A DNA stretch of 64,000 nucleotides from Casuarina equisetifolia (taxonomy: Eukaryota > Streptophyta > Magnoliopsida > Fagales > Casuarinaceae), in contig CM052355.1 in the NCBI GenBank assembly GCA_028551475.1, positions 496,001 through 560,000 on the forward strand, read 5' to 3'. Of the stretch, positions 22,889 to 34,473 are shown in pieces. Within the stretch, counting starts at the first letter, position 1. Each line of letters starts with the position of its first letter. The notes below the pieces were generated by a model. It was not told where the DNA came from, made no database searches, and worked only from the letters and a program-made list of their open reading frames with translations. Both the position numbers and the translations under genes were made by a program.

Positions 22889-25505
22889 ATGGAAGGACGG
22901 GCGGATTACGTTTCGGAAAAGAAGAAAGAGAAGTGGAAGTTTCAAGAGAGGTTTTTGAAAGAGTTCCTTCTCTGTACCCAATTTCTCTTGCTTCTTCTGC
23001 TTCTGATTTCTGTCACTAAACCCGTGTCGGGCGAGGATTGGGATGGTGTAGTGGTGACGGCAGCTGACTACCAAGCGCTTCAAGCGTTCAAGCATGAGTT
23101 AGATGACCCCAGAGGGTTCTTGAGGAGCTGGAACGATAGCGGATACGGAGCCTGCTCGGGAGGTTGGACTGGAATTAAGTGTGCTCAAGGACAGGTTATT
23201 GTGATCCAGCTTCCGTGGAGAGGATTGGGTGGCCGAATCTCTGAAAAGATCGGCCAACTTCAGGCGCTTCGAAAGCTTAGCCTCCACGACAATGTCATTG
23301 AAGGTTCAATCCCTTCGGCATTGGGCTTCCTCCCAAGTCTCAGAGGGGTTCAATTGTTCAGTAATCGGCTTTCAGGTTCAATCCCTCCTTCATTAGGTTC
23401 ATGTCCTCTTCTTCAGACCCTTGATCTTAGTAACAATGCCCTCACGGGGATAATCCCAGATAGTCTTGCAAACTCTACCAAGCTTTTTAGGCTCAATCTA
23501 AGCTTCAATTCACTTTCAGGTTCAATCCCAGTTAGCCTTACTCGCTCGCCTTCCCTAACGTTCCTTGCTTTACAACACAATAACCTGTCGGGCCATATTC
23601 CAAGTTCCTGGGGTGAACCCCAGAAGAAGAACTTCTCTCAGCTACGGTCCTTAGCCCTTGAACATAACTTGTTTTCCGGAAGCATTCCTTTCTCTTTAGG
23701 TACATTAGGCGAGCTAGAAGAGATTTCCCTTAGTAATAATGGCATCAGTGGGGCAATCCCAGTTGAAGTAGGAAGTCTCTCTAAGCTAAGAACACTGGAT
23801 TTCTCTAACAATGCCATAAATGGAAGCTTACCTTCTAGTGTAGTCAATCTATCCTCTCTTGTTGTTTTGAATCTCGAGAGCAACAACCTCGATAACCAAA
23901 TCCCAGAAGCTCTTGACAGGTTGCAGAAGCTATCTGTTCTAAACTTAAAGAAAAACCATTTTAGTGGTGATATTCCTTCAACTGTAGGCAACATCTCCAG
24001 CCTTACACAACTTGATTTATCACAGAATAATCTCAGTGGAGAAATCCCACCCTCCCTTGCTGATCTACGGAATCTCAATTCTTTCAATGTTTCTTACAAT
24101 AACCTATCCGGGTCTGTTCCCGCTGCTCTCTCTCAGAAATTTAATGCAAGCTCTTTTGTGGGCAACATCCAGTTATGTGGCTTTACTGGTTCAGTTCCAT
24201 GTCCTTCTCAAGCACCTACGCAAGGTGTCGCCGGTCCATCTCCCGAGTCGTCAAAGCACCGTCATCGCAAACTAAGCACTAAAGACATAATTCTCATAGC
24301 AGCAGGATCCCTCCTCATAGTTCTGGTCATCCTGTGTTTGATACTGATCTGCTGCTTGATAAGGAAGAGGACAGCATCGAAAGAAACGGATGGACAGACC
24401 AAAGGAGGAAGGGCCGGTGCCGCAAGAGCCGAAAAGGGTGTCCCATCGGTCGGCGGTGAGGTCGAAGAGGGTGGAGAGGCCGGAGGAAAACTAGTCCACT
24501 TTGATGGGCCAATGACTTTCACAGCTGATGATCTTCTCTGCGCCACAGCAGAGATAATGGGGAAGAGTACTTATGGAACTGTCTACAAGGCCACACTGGA
24601 AGATGGAAATCAAGTTGCAGTGAAGAGATTGAGAGAGAAAATAACGAAAAGTCAGAGGGAATTTGAGGCCGAGGTTAATATTCTGGGGAAAATCCGGCAC
24701 CCAAATCTTTTGTCTCTCAGGGGTTACTACCTGGGGCCCAAAGGAGAAAAGCTTCTTGTTTTTGATTACATGCCCAAGGGGAGCCTCGCAACATTTCTCC
24801 ATGGTGAGTAAGATCTCCTTGTTTCATATGCTGGTTTTGATTTCTTCACCCAAAAATGAAATGACCCTCTGTTTTCTTGCAGCTCGCGGGCCTGACACGT
24901 CCATTGATTGGCCAACAAGGATGATGATAGCGCAGGGCATGACTCGCGGCCTGTTGTACCTTCACAGCAACGCGAACATCATCCATGGGAACCTTACATC
25001 CAGCAACGTCCTTCTTGATGAGCAAACCAACGCAAAAATTGCAGATTTCGGCCTGTCTCGGCTGATGACAGCTGCTGCGAATTCCAACGTGATAGCTACC
25101 GCAGCAGCATTGGGCTATCGAGCACCAGAGCTTTCAAAGCTGAAGAAAGCCAACACGAAAACCGATGTATACAGTCTTGGCGTCATCATTCTGGAGCTTC
25201 TAACAGGGAAGTCTCCCGGGGAGGCAATGAACGGCGTGGATTTACCTCAGTGGGTTGCCTCCATCGTGAAGGAGGAGTGGACGAACGAAGTATTCGATTT
25301 GGAGCTGATGAGGGATGCATCAACGATCGGTGATGAGTTGCTCAATACCTTAAAACTGGCTCTGCATTGTGTTGATCCATCGCCATCAGCTCGACCAGAA
25401 GTTCACCAGGTTCTTCAGCAACTGGAAGAGATCAGACCAGAGCCAGCCGCCGCCAGCTCTGGCGACGAAGGAGCTGGAATCCCTTCAACCAGTGGTGATA
25501 TTTAA
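22889..25505 (+). CDS. LRR receptor-like kinase, IMK2/IMK3 type
   Basis: Two exons, 22889-24803 and 24883-25505 (845 aa), joined at CATG|CT inside FLHARGPDT. It aligns along its whole length with Arabidopsis IMK2 (At3g51740) and IMK3/MRLK (At3g56100), meristem-expressed plasma-membrane kinases; IMK3 is reported to interact with the MADS factor AGL24. Order: signal anchor [12 protein letters not shown]-terminal cap ([29 protein letters not shown]), about twelve leucine-rich repeats, [11 protein letters not shown], membrane segment [20 protein letters not shown], then the kinase: [11 protein letters not shown] loop, VAVKRL lysine, [18 protein letters not shown] and [19 protein letters not shown]. 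The catalytic-loop Asp of HRD is absent (HGN), as in its relatives, so it may signal with little or no phosphotransfer. An in-frame ATG at 22808 would add 27 residues; 22889 was preferred because it puts the hydrophobic signal nearer the N terminus. The 5' leader is CT-rich. Confidence 0.93.
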
Positions 25506-25989
25506 GACGACGACTACTACTTTAGTCCATAATTCTTTCATTCTTGAACATTAATTTTGCTACGATTCCTTCTGCGTCTGTAAATACTAGTTTGCTTCAA
25601 TTTATTTAATCATGAGCATTGGTGATTATCCAATCATGCCAACTTAATTATATGGTCTGCAAAGTCACTAAAGAGAAACTGAAATCCTTCTAACTCATTA
25701 TAACACAGTCCTCAACTTTCAAATCCTGAACTTTGAATAGTGCCTAGCAGTAAAATGTTTCGGGTAATTCCAAAAAGTGAGAGGGGCCACTTCATGCAGA
25801 GAGCCAGTGTACGGAATTCAGTAGCATTCAATGGCCTTTAAGGAAATGATTCTTGGAATTTGAAAATGAAGATATTCGTAATGGAATTTGGCAATTCCAG
25901 CGGCTGTACAAGTACGAATTACAGGAAAAAGCACAGGGGGACAGTTTAGAGAACAAAAATTTACAGGCAAATACTTAAGCTGCCATGCT
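25506..25989. other. convergent 3' ends of IMK and SNX2 genes
   Basis: 484 bp between two stop codons facing each other; holds both 3' UTRs. Nothing else seen. Confidence 0.6.
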
Positions 25990-28900
25990 TCACAAACCAC
26001 CGGTTTCTTCTGCAAGCTTCTCCCACACGTTTGCCATCTTCTCCGCATACCCTGCCTATTTACATGCATAAATTAACAATGGAAACCAGGAATTGCCTTG
26101 TAAAGGAGTTTATTTCAGGAGTAAAGAAGGTACCTGATTCACAACAAACCCTCTCAGCATGTTCATGAAGTCATCATGCCTCTCTTTTTCAAGTCTTTCA
26201 AGCTCACTCCTATTGTTTTCCTGCATATGGTCAATCATTACTCGAACTCGACAAAGAAGGTATATATATGGCCTTGGAATAATGAAGACCAAGATGGACT
26301 GGCTGCATTAGAATTGGACGAAGGCTACACAATTTTCTTCTACTTTTGATCACGGAAAAGGATGGTAATTTCTTTATTCATTGCAGAAAATGAGCAAGGT
26401 TGTCGAAGAATGAAGCTGCTCTTGCAGTCTCATAAAATAAAAGATGGAACATGCCTTTACCAATACAATAATCAAGAGATTGATCAACAATCAGGTACCA
26501 GTATACCGAAGCAACTTACAATTCTCAAATCCTACATGCTCACTATACGTCCATGAGACACACACAAGAAAATAACTTCTCGGCCCAATAAACTGAACCG
26601 CTCAGATTACTAACAACAAACAAAGAAAAATAAATATATAAATAAACCCAAATAAAGAGCATGTAGCAAGATGGAATCTAGACAGCAGCATCAATTTTGG
26701 TCTGACAAGTGTTTCTTTGATACTGCAAAAGACAGATACCTACACCATATGAGATATAGAACACTTGATATGCAATTTGCTAGAGTGTCTACAATGAGAG
26801 AATAGAAATAAATAACTAATGGATCATCTTTCTCTTTCCGTATCTGGTCTTGAAGTACAATCTCAATGACTAAAACGCTACCCCATGAAATCCCCAGATA
26901 ATCTCTCTATAAAATCTACCTTCCCTCTCCTTCTCAGACTTTTTAGAGTTGCCAAATAAAAACAAACATAAGATATAAACAAATTGGAGACATTTATGTG
27001 GTCAAATTCAGATCTTTGCATAAATTGGTGAACATGAATGTACATCAATTTATCTTATGCATGGAAACTGATAACCATTAAATCTTTCTCAGACCAGATC
27101 CATATACAGAATTTCAAGAGCTATGCTCAAACACAAAGCTCCAATCTGTGATTGGTTCACCATCTGCGTTAATAGGATCAAAAGATGGTCTTTAGACTTT
27201 CTAAAACCTTTTTCTTAAGTGACTATCGAGAGCTACCATCTTTCGAAATATTTCGTGGTTATTCACCTACGCATAGAAGAAAGGGAAAAGTGGAAGAGTA
27301 GGGAAGGAGGATGTGTGCAAGTCAAACTGGGGTACCATGTTGGCAGACGGAGCAGGGTTTTCCTCCTCTTTTCATCTTTTGATTATAAAGATAACTAGGG
27401 CAAAGAGCCAATTAGGAAACAAAATCAACTTCAAAAAAATTGACCATATCAGAGGCATGCAACACATTACTGGTAACAGCAAATCATTGGACTTATTTCT
27501 AAAGACTGGCTATTTATCAACAAAATGATAGTGCCTGACTTTCAAGTTATTTAGTGAAAACTAGGAAGAAAGATGTTACCTTGATCTGTTCATATTCTCT
27601 CTCAGCACAAGTTCTGGCATCTTCCGTAACTCTAATGGTCTCTTTCAACTCTTCTATTTTGCGCATTCTGGACCTGTCACCCCCAAATATTTTTGATGAT
27701 GCAGCTTCAAGCTTCTCAATTCTTGAATGCAAGGAAGCTAATTCTGACGAAAGAGTCTGGACTGTTAGCAAAGCACTTGACCGATCGGAAAATGCTTGGT
27801 TGACAGCTAACATTAATCCCAGATAATCATGGAGTTTATCCTGCAATATAACATGAAACGTTATGGTAAGTAAAGCAGTGAAAAATTTTCCTACTTAAAT
27901 GGACAGCAGCCTTATATGTTCTATCGATTCACTTCAATTCATTCACTGTTAAAGAAAGATTTTTTGTAGTACTAAGGACAGATCTCAAAAACGATATCTT
28001 AGACGATCTAGAATATATTAAAAGTTCGGATTTCAATCTAAAGCAAGGACCCTTGTTAATTACCAAATGCTTGACTGTCTGTGCATTTAATTCCCGATAC
28101 AACCTACTAGCTTTAACAGCAGCAGCAGCAACATTTTTCATGTCAGCAGCTCGTGCTCTTTGAGACAAAAACACAGCTTCCTCCATCTCAAATTTGGTCA
28201 GCTTAACAAACGCCAACCCTAACTCCCCCATCGTCTCACCAATGTCCTGCTGAGCTTTTACAAGCGATTCAGCCTGAAAAAACAACCATTTACACGAAAC
28301 ATTCACCATCAAAAGCAAGCGACCCATCAAAGTAGGACAGCTTGAGATAACATATGAATAACCCATGGCATTTCACACAGAAAATCCATTGTTAAACAAT
28401 ATTCGTCAACACAAACCTCACCACATAGATAACAAACCACATTGTTTCACCATATCCCATTTCCCCTCATTGCCACATCCCAAATGGCATTGAATCCTTT
28501 CCCCATCAAACCAGTCTATCATCACCCACAGAATTAAACAAACTTCTGATAACAAGAGACGAACCTGTAGTGACACATCGCTGAGTTGAAGCTCAAATTC
28601 CGCCAACTTATCCTTCTTCTCCAAGAATCCCCTGTCCTCCTCCGCCACCAGCGGCTTCGTGCTCCCCCAATCGTTCGCCACCGCCTGCTTTAACTCCTTA
28701 AACAACCTCAGCAAGTCCCTGCCGCCCTTGGCATTCACGTCTATCGCCTCCTCGCCCAATAACTGCCTCGGCAGCTTCGCCGCCCCGTCGATCACCCTCG
28801 ACGCCACGTCGATGCTCCTCGCCAGGGGCAACTTCCCTTTCACCTCCAAAAACACCCTCAATTCTTCGCTCTGCCGGATCACCGGGTGGGCCGCCAATCT

Positions 28901-29479
28901 CCGGAGATACTTCTCCAGTAAGACCCTCCTCTGCTCCACGAATTCCTGCTGGGCCATCACCTGGCTCTCCACCACGCTCTTGTCCGGGCGGATCGGTATG
29001 AAGAATCCCCGATACGACTCTGCTAACCGGTCCGATAGCGTCACCACGTCCCTGAAGCGCCTTCGGAGCGCGAAGTCGGACCCCGGTCCGCCGAAATCGG
29101 GCAGGTTCGTCCTTGTCGTGATTAAGTATGTGTAGTACGCGGTACCACCGGGGAGTAGCGAATTTGATAGCTCCTGCTCCTTCTGCGGGTCCGAAACCGA
29201 GATGTGGAGGTAATCGGCGCTCCGAGGGTTGGAGTTGGAGGAAAGCCGCGGACTTTCATCGTGGCCGTTGGATAACGAATCGAAGGAAGTGAAGATCGCT
29301 TCGGCGTAGGACGGCGGGTCCAGGAAGACGTTAAAGGACGAGTTAGGGCTTTGACGGTCAGTAACGGACGACGGCAGCCGCTCATCGGAGGAAGATTGAC
29401 CGTTGGATGGCTCGTCGAGGATCAAGGACTCCATTTCTTCTCGGGATTCGTGCACGTCAGGTTCTTCGTGGCCCATCAT
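25990..29479 (-). CDS. SNX2-type sorting nexin (PX-BAR)
   Basis: Five exons: 28565-29479, 28064-28273, 27580-27840, 26134-26220, 25990-26055; 1539 bp, 512 aa, every junction phase 0. It matches plant SNX2a/SNX2b (At5g58440, At5g07120), which act with SNX1 on endosomes in retromer-linked sorting. N-terminal acidic/Ser-rich tail (1-88) including PPSYAEAIF; PX domain about 90-212 with the phosphoinositide-binding pattern RRRFRD (139-144), RPDKS (164-168) and EQRR (182-185); BAR domain about 280-510 (AESLVKAQQDIGETMGELGL, KASRLYRELNAQTVKHL, DYLGLMLAVNQAFSDRSSAL, KIEELKETIRVTEDAR, GYAEKMANVW). It is about 60-75 residues shorter than the Arabidopsis proteins, mostly in the N-terminal tail. Two adjacent ATGs (29479 and 29476) open the frame; the first is taken. 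The upstream region is rich in TGGGCY elements. Confidence 0.94.
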
Positions 29480-29577
29480 TTTTATCATCGACAAATTGTG
29501 CACAACAGACCAAAAATAGCAGAGGACGAACAAGAGCAAGGAAAAAAGCCAAGAAGTAGAAGAGCAAGAAAAAGGCC

Positions 29578-29627
29578 AAGAAGAAGAAGAAGAAGAAGAA
29601 GAAGAAGAAGAAGAAGAAGAAGAAGAC
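29578..29627. repeat. (GAA/CTT)n microsatellite in SNX2 5' UTR
   Basis: About sixteen uninterrupted GAA units on the plus strand, i.e. CTT on the coding strand, 100-150 bp upstream of the SNX2 start codon. CTT/CT tracts are common in plant 5' UTRs. Confidence 0.95.
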
Positions 29628-29837
29628 AGAAATAAGATGTGCTTTGCGGGGATTGTACGATAAGCGAGCTAAGTGAGTTGGAACTCGGCCGAGTCAACTC
29701 GAGGGGTTGGAGGAGTCTTGTTGTTCTGTTCCTTCAAGAAGACTCTCAGTGCCGCTGCGCAAGATGATGACACGCGCGATGCGTGTTTGGAGCTTGAAGA
29801 CGGTTATCTGTTGAGCTTTAGCCCGTTTCATCTATGA

Positions 29838-30165
29838 TGGGCTTAGGCCCATAATCATCTATTGTGGGCTTAGACCCACTGATCCTACCAGTGAGTGACG
29901 TAGTTTGGACCAACCCTTTACTCGGACTGTAGGATTGTTTGAGACTCTCAGCCCAATCAGATGGTGCCAATCTGAGCCTACAATTGCAACCATTCTCTAA
30001 GCCCATCGATGGCGGTGATGCGGTCCGGTTCTAGCGAATGATCACGGCTCAATGTGTTTGGGCTATGAAAGGAGGTATGGTATTTTATATTAATAGAATC
30101 TGAATGAGAAACAAAACAGGAGAAAGTAACAATTTTGGACTATAAAAGCCCAACGCAAAGGCCCA
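29838..30165 (-). promoter_or_regulatory. cluster of eight TGGGCY (site II) elements, SNX2 promoter
   Basis: TGGGCT or TGGGCC in either orientation at 29838, 29846, 29865, 29950, 30000, 30059, 30147 and 30160. Site II elements are bound by TCP factors and are typical of genes for growth and housekeeping functions. They lie 360-690 bp upstream of the SNX2 ATG. Confidence 0.6.
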
Positions 30166-31525
30166 ACATCCAAAAGCTAGTTCTATTTAGGTTTTATTTT
30201 AGAAATTTTATTTTTAGTGTAAAGCTCTCATCTAGTACATACTCGCATATGTTGAGTGTTATTTTTTTTTTCCTTTTAATATTATAATACATTTACCCAA
30301 CTTATATACATGAAATATCAAATTTTAGACCTTATAATTAAGTCCATACTAATTTACTATTAAAATAATTGACTAAGCAATTATGTCAAGTGCTACTAAG
30401 TTCAAAATTGTTTAAAATGGATTACAATCAACATGTACTCTATTATCAAATCAAAAAACTCAAAGACTTAATTTAAAAGTTAGCTAAAGGATTTGAAAAA
30501 TCATTCTTTCATTTAAATTTTGCTTAAAAAATTTTATATTTCAATGTAAAATTCTCAATTCACTCGCAACCTATATCGTCAACAAAGAAATCCCAACATA
30601 ACTATAATCACTTGTTAATCTCACCCGAATCACACGTAAGATTGAAAGGTTTATTTACAAACAAAAACATTATTACTCTAAAAAATACAAGGGATTGATA
30701 TTTTGTATATGACTTGTTAGTCGGTTTATTGTTCAAAATATGTATTCATATTTGTTAAAAATAGTTATTATTCTACATTACTAATGTGTGAACGTGTTAT
30801 TTTATTTCGAAGATTATTTTTTTAAATAAAAAAAGACTATATCTAACCATACTCACCTTTTTAAGTCTCTATTAGTGGCTGCCAGCTTCAACCTTTTTTT
30901 GTTCTACTCAAGCTTTTGGATAACAATTTGGTATTAGGAATCCATCAATTATCTCGCTTGCCTAAGAGATTGCACCGGTAGGCGTAAATCCCGGCGCCTT
31001 TTGACGAAGTTTCATTGGCGACCGACCATCGGACGTTGACCGGTTGAAAGCTTACCGTCGCCGACCTGTAAGCAAGTGTCCTTTTCGTCTAGGCGAAGCT
31101 ACCGTGTGAGCCCAGGACAGTTTAGATACGAAGTGGTTGAGTTGTTTCATTCTTGTTGCTTTCGATTCTGTTATATTAGGCCAAGTGCGTTCGGGCACTG
31201 GAAAAGGATTGGTCCCTTTCTCGAACAGGGACGTGGCGTTGACAAGCATTTTTTTGGTATCTGTTGGACAACTGCCGTTTGCTGAAGAAGCAAAGCGTTT
31301 TACGACTTGATAGGATTGTTGTCTCCATTTAGTGTAACTTACAAGCAGCGTGTTGCTTGAGAGGTACAAAACACCTGCGTCTGAGAGAGAAGGAAGCATC
31401 TTGTGTCACTTCTCATGCTTCTTTGGAAGGGGTAAAAGAATAAGGTATACATTGATATCGGAAAGACTGGCTCAGCATTTAATATCATCATGTATAAGAA
31501 AGATATCATATCTTATATCTGGGAC

Positions 31526-31850
31526 AATGTTGTCATTTTATTACCACTTTGACAAAAGGTCATGTCCTAATTGAGTATCATAAGAGTTTGTTTTCATATA
31601 GGATTATAAAATAGTTCACTATATTTTCAAATTCAACATTCTCATTGCCTTACCAACAAGCACACCTTGAATTCCCATAAGTTTAAATTTACTGCTAAAT
31701 CCTCGGACAACTAACTTAGGAGCGGGGAACTCAAACTTGGGAAGAAGTAGGGGTGTTTCGATACCAAATGTTGTTGTCCTGTTACCACTTTACCAAAAGT
31801 CATGACTTATTAAAGTATTACAAGAGTCTCTTTTCACATAGGGTTGTACT
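31526..31850. repeat. diverged direct repeat pair (~85 bp)
   Basis: 31526-31610 and 31768-31850 share, with scattered changes, the series AATGTTGT, TTACCACTTT.ACAAAA, GTCATG, ATTGAGTAT/TAAAGTAT, AAGAGT, TTTTCA.ATAGG.TT. Spacing is about 242 bp. No transposon family recognised. Confidence 0.6.
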
Positions 31851-32659
31851 ACTGACATATTGACCCTTTTATGCCCCACTATTCTCATTCATCCGTATCT
31901 TATTTTTCATGTAGACATTTCATTCATACTCTCATGTAATGTTTGAGATTCTGTATCACACTTTCCAATCCTTGGGTATTATCGAATGCATGTTGAAGCC
32001 TTTCACGGCACATAAGTTGATGGTAATCTAAAAGGATTTTGGATCAGGACATGGTGGGAAGGTGGCATGAGGTAAACCCATAGCCGACTGGGGAAATTCT
32101 ATACCCCGCGTTAATTGGCAGATTTATCACAACTTTCCTGAAGTTACACGTTTGCTCCGTACATGATGCTTTTCGCGAAAAGGGGTGCTGGACTTCATTT
32201 TCAGACAGACTCATTTTAAGCTGTACACGTTCTCACCCACCCATAACAACCCGTGGACGTACCGTTTTGGCTAGGATTTTTCTGCGCTTCGGTCAATTTC
32301 TTTGGTTCTCGCCATTTCTTATAACGACTTCATCCACATTCATTTTTCTCCTCGACATTCTCAAAAGTCATTAACAAACTCACCCAACTATGTTAATCGT
32401 TCCGTCGTTTTTGTTCACCTAATCATCTCTGCAAAGGACTCACCTTCGGTTGCAGAAAAATAAGCTTGCATAATGGGCTATGACTCGGACGCAGTTTTCC
32501 ATTCTTCTAAACAATCCGACATGAAAACTTTGACGCTATATAGTCTTCCTTGTGCTTGAAGATATTTTGGACAATTTCATCCTAATTACTATATATAGAC
32601 TTTGATAGTGTTTATAGTCTCACACAAATATTAAATAATAAAGCCTTACATTAAAACAA

Positions 32660-32970
32660 AGAACACTTGTATGTCATCTTATAAATTTAGACAATTATTT
32701 TTTTAGTGAAGCATTTTGACGAGAGATAAACTTGAACATTTTATATGATATCAAAATCAATTTTTCCCTTTTTTTTTTTATCTAACTTAATCTCAAAATG
32801 GGTAAGTCATTCTTTAGTAAAAATACCAAACTCTTACTACAAGGAAATATAAGACAATAGAATCTCATGTTAGATAAAAAAAAAAAAAAACACTTGTAAT
32901 ATGTTTTATAAATTTAAACAATTTTTTTTTAATTAAACCTTTTGAGAAGAGGTGAACTTTGACCTTTTAC
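32660..32970. repeat. diverged direct repeat pair (~85 bp), AT-rich
   Basis: 32660-32743 and 32885-32970 share ACACTTGTA, TTATAAATTTA.ACAATT, a T run, TTTTGA.GAGA, GAACTT/AACTTGA and ACATTTTA/CCTTTTA. Because the region is AT-rich some of the match may be chance; the ordered landmarks argue for an old duplication. Confidence 0.45.
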
Positions 32971-34392
32971 AATAATTTCTGTTATCTATATGCTACTTTT
33001 TAAAAAAAAAAAAATCTTACCTCTGCATGTCATTTGGCAAGTCATGGTGTCTACAAATCCTAAAAATAAGGTAATACATTATGAGATGTATGAATTGTTC
33101 ATCCCAAAATATGTAAATCGGCCATACTTATTTATATCTTTTACGTCACAATACATGAGGGCTTTCACTTTGAACCTTATAAGAATATGTAGAATAACAT
33201 AAGCTGAAATTCTTGGGGTAGGCTTATTCAGTGTCAGACAAGAACAGGGTCTTGTTTGGGTTATCAAATCTGCAAGCGTGAATAACAAAAATTCAAATGC
33301 TGTCTAAAGTTAAGTATGAAAGAGTTTTATACTGATCATTCAATTGAATTATTCAGTGACAGGCCACCTAATTATATCGTCGATCCGATTTGTCAATTCA
33401 AGATCTCTAACTGAACTGCTGCTGGCCACAGTCGCTATTAAAAAAACAGTCCACCTAATAAAAGAGTTCTTCTGTACTCATTTTTTCTTGGGAAGGAGAC
33501 TAAATCAATTTAGTCGGTAGCTATTGTCTTCATTAAGACTACACCGGTGGACTTTTGCTCCTACATTGTATTTGTGTCTTTTTCTCCGTGTAACCTTCAC
33601 ACACGGTTTCATGGTCATGAATGGAAAACAGACAAAATGGAAAAAGAAAAAAAAAACCATATTCATTAATAAACATGATATGATAATAATAATACCTTGT
33701 TTAAATTTTGTTTGAAAATTGTTTACGATATCTAAAACAACAGATGGCTGCTCCTTAATACTTCCTTGGCGATGGTTCTAACCTGTAGGTCACATGTCTA
33801 ATTAAGCTTACTAGGCTTAGCCAGTCAAAGAAGTAGTTAATGGACGAATAGGATGGTCTCTATTGATCTCTTGGCTCCATTTGATGTGGGAATGAAGTCC
33901 TAAAAGGACTCTGGGCCATCTTTATTAATTGGGTGAATCACTTTTCCCTTAAATCATGGACTCCAGAGATTGCCCTGTCCTTTGTCACTGCTTTTCTCTA
34001 TCTATCTTATCCCCTTTTTTTAACTCATTTCCTCAGTTCAAAGCATGTGTCTTTCTAAAAGGTGTTAAAGCAAATCAAACGCGCCCGTCATATGTAAACT
34101 GGATTATACGGGCAAAACAACGAATACAGATGGCTATCAGCTTAAGGACGACTGGATAAAAAAAAAAAAAAAAAAAGCATCTGTACAGAATCGAGTAATA
34201 ATGATGCATTGTTGAAATCCAACGCGTGAAGAGAGAAGACTTGACAAGCAAGCGTTCTTCAGTGAAATTATGTCCTGCGATAGGCCAGTGGGTGCAACAA
34301 CTACTATAAGGTTGAACCAATTTTGTCCATTAATCTGACGATCAAAACCTAATCTGCCAACCTAAAACAACTCTATGTCTTCTCTTTTTTGC

Positions 34393-34400
34393 TATAAAAG
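34393..34400 (+). promoter_or_regulatory. TATA box of the laccase gene
   Basis: TATAAAAG 74 bp upstream of the ATG at 34474, with a T/C-rich leader between, which fits a transcription start near 34430. Confidence 0.7.
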
Positions 34401-34473
34401 AGCCTCATGTTTTTTTTCTTCTCACCAGCATTTTTTTCTCGAGCATCATTAAGCATACAGAGGCCTAGTGGAG

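Larger units (their letters stand above)
30166..34392. other. intergenic between SNX2 and laccase
   Basis: About 4.2 kb. Mostly AT-rich. Two pairs of old direct repeats lie here (31526/31768 and 32660/32885, separate entries). 30890-31480 and 31980-32480 are closer to genomic average in GC but hold no recognised coding sequence. Confidence 0.4.

Noticed and set aside
29351-29635. 94-codon frame ending in a poly-Arg tail
   Set aside because: The tail is a translated GAA microsatellite and the frame is antisense to SNX2 exon 1.
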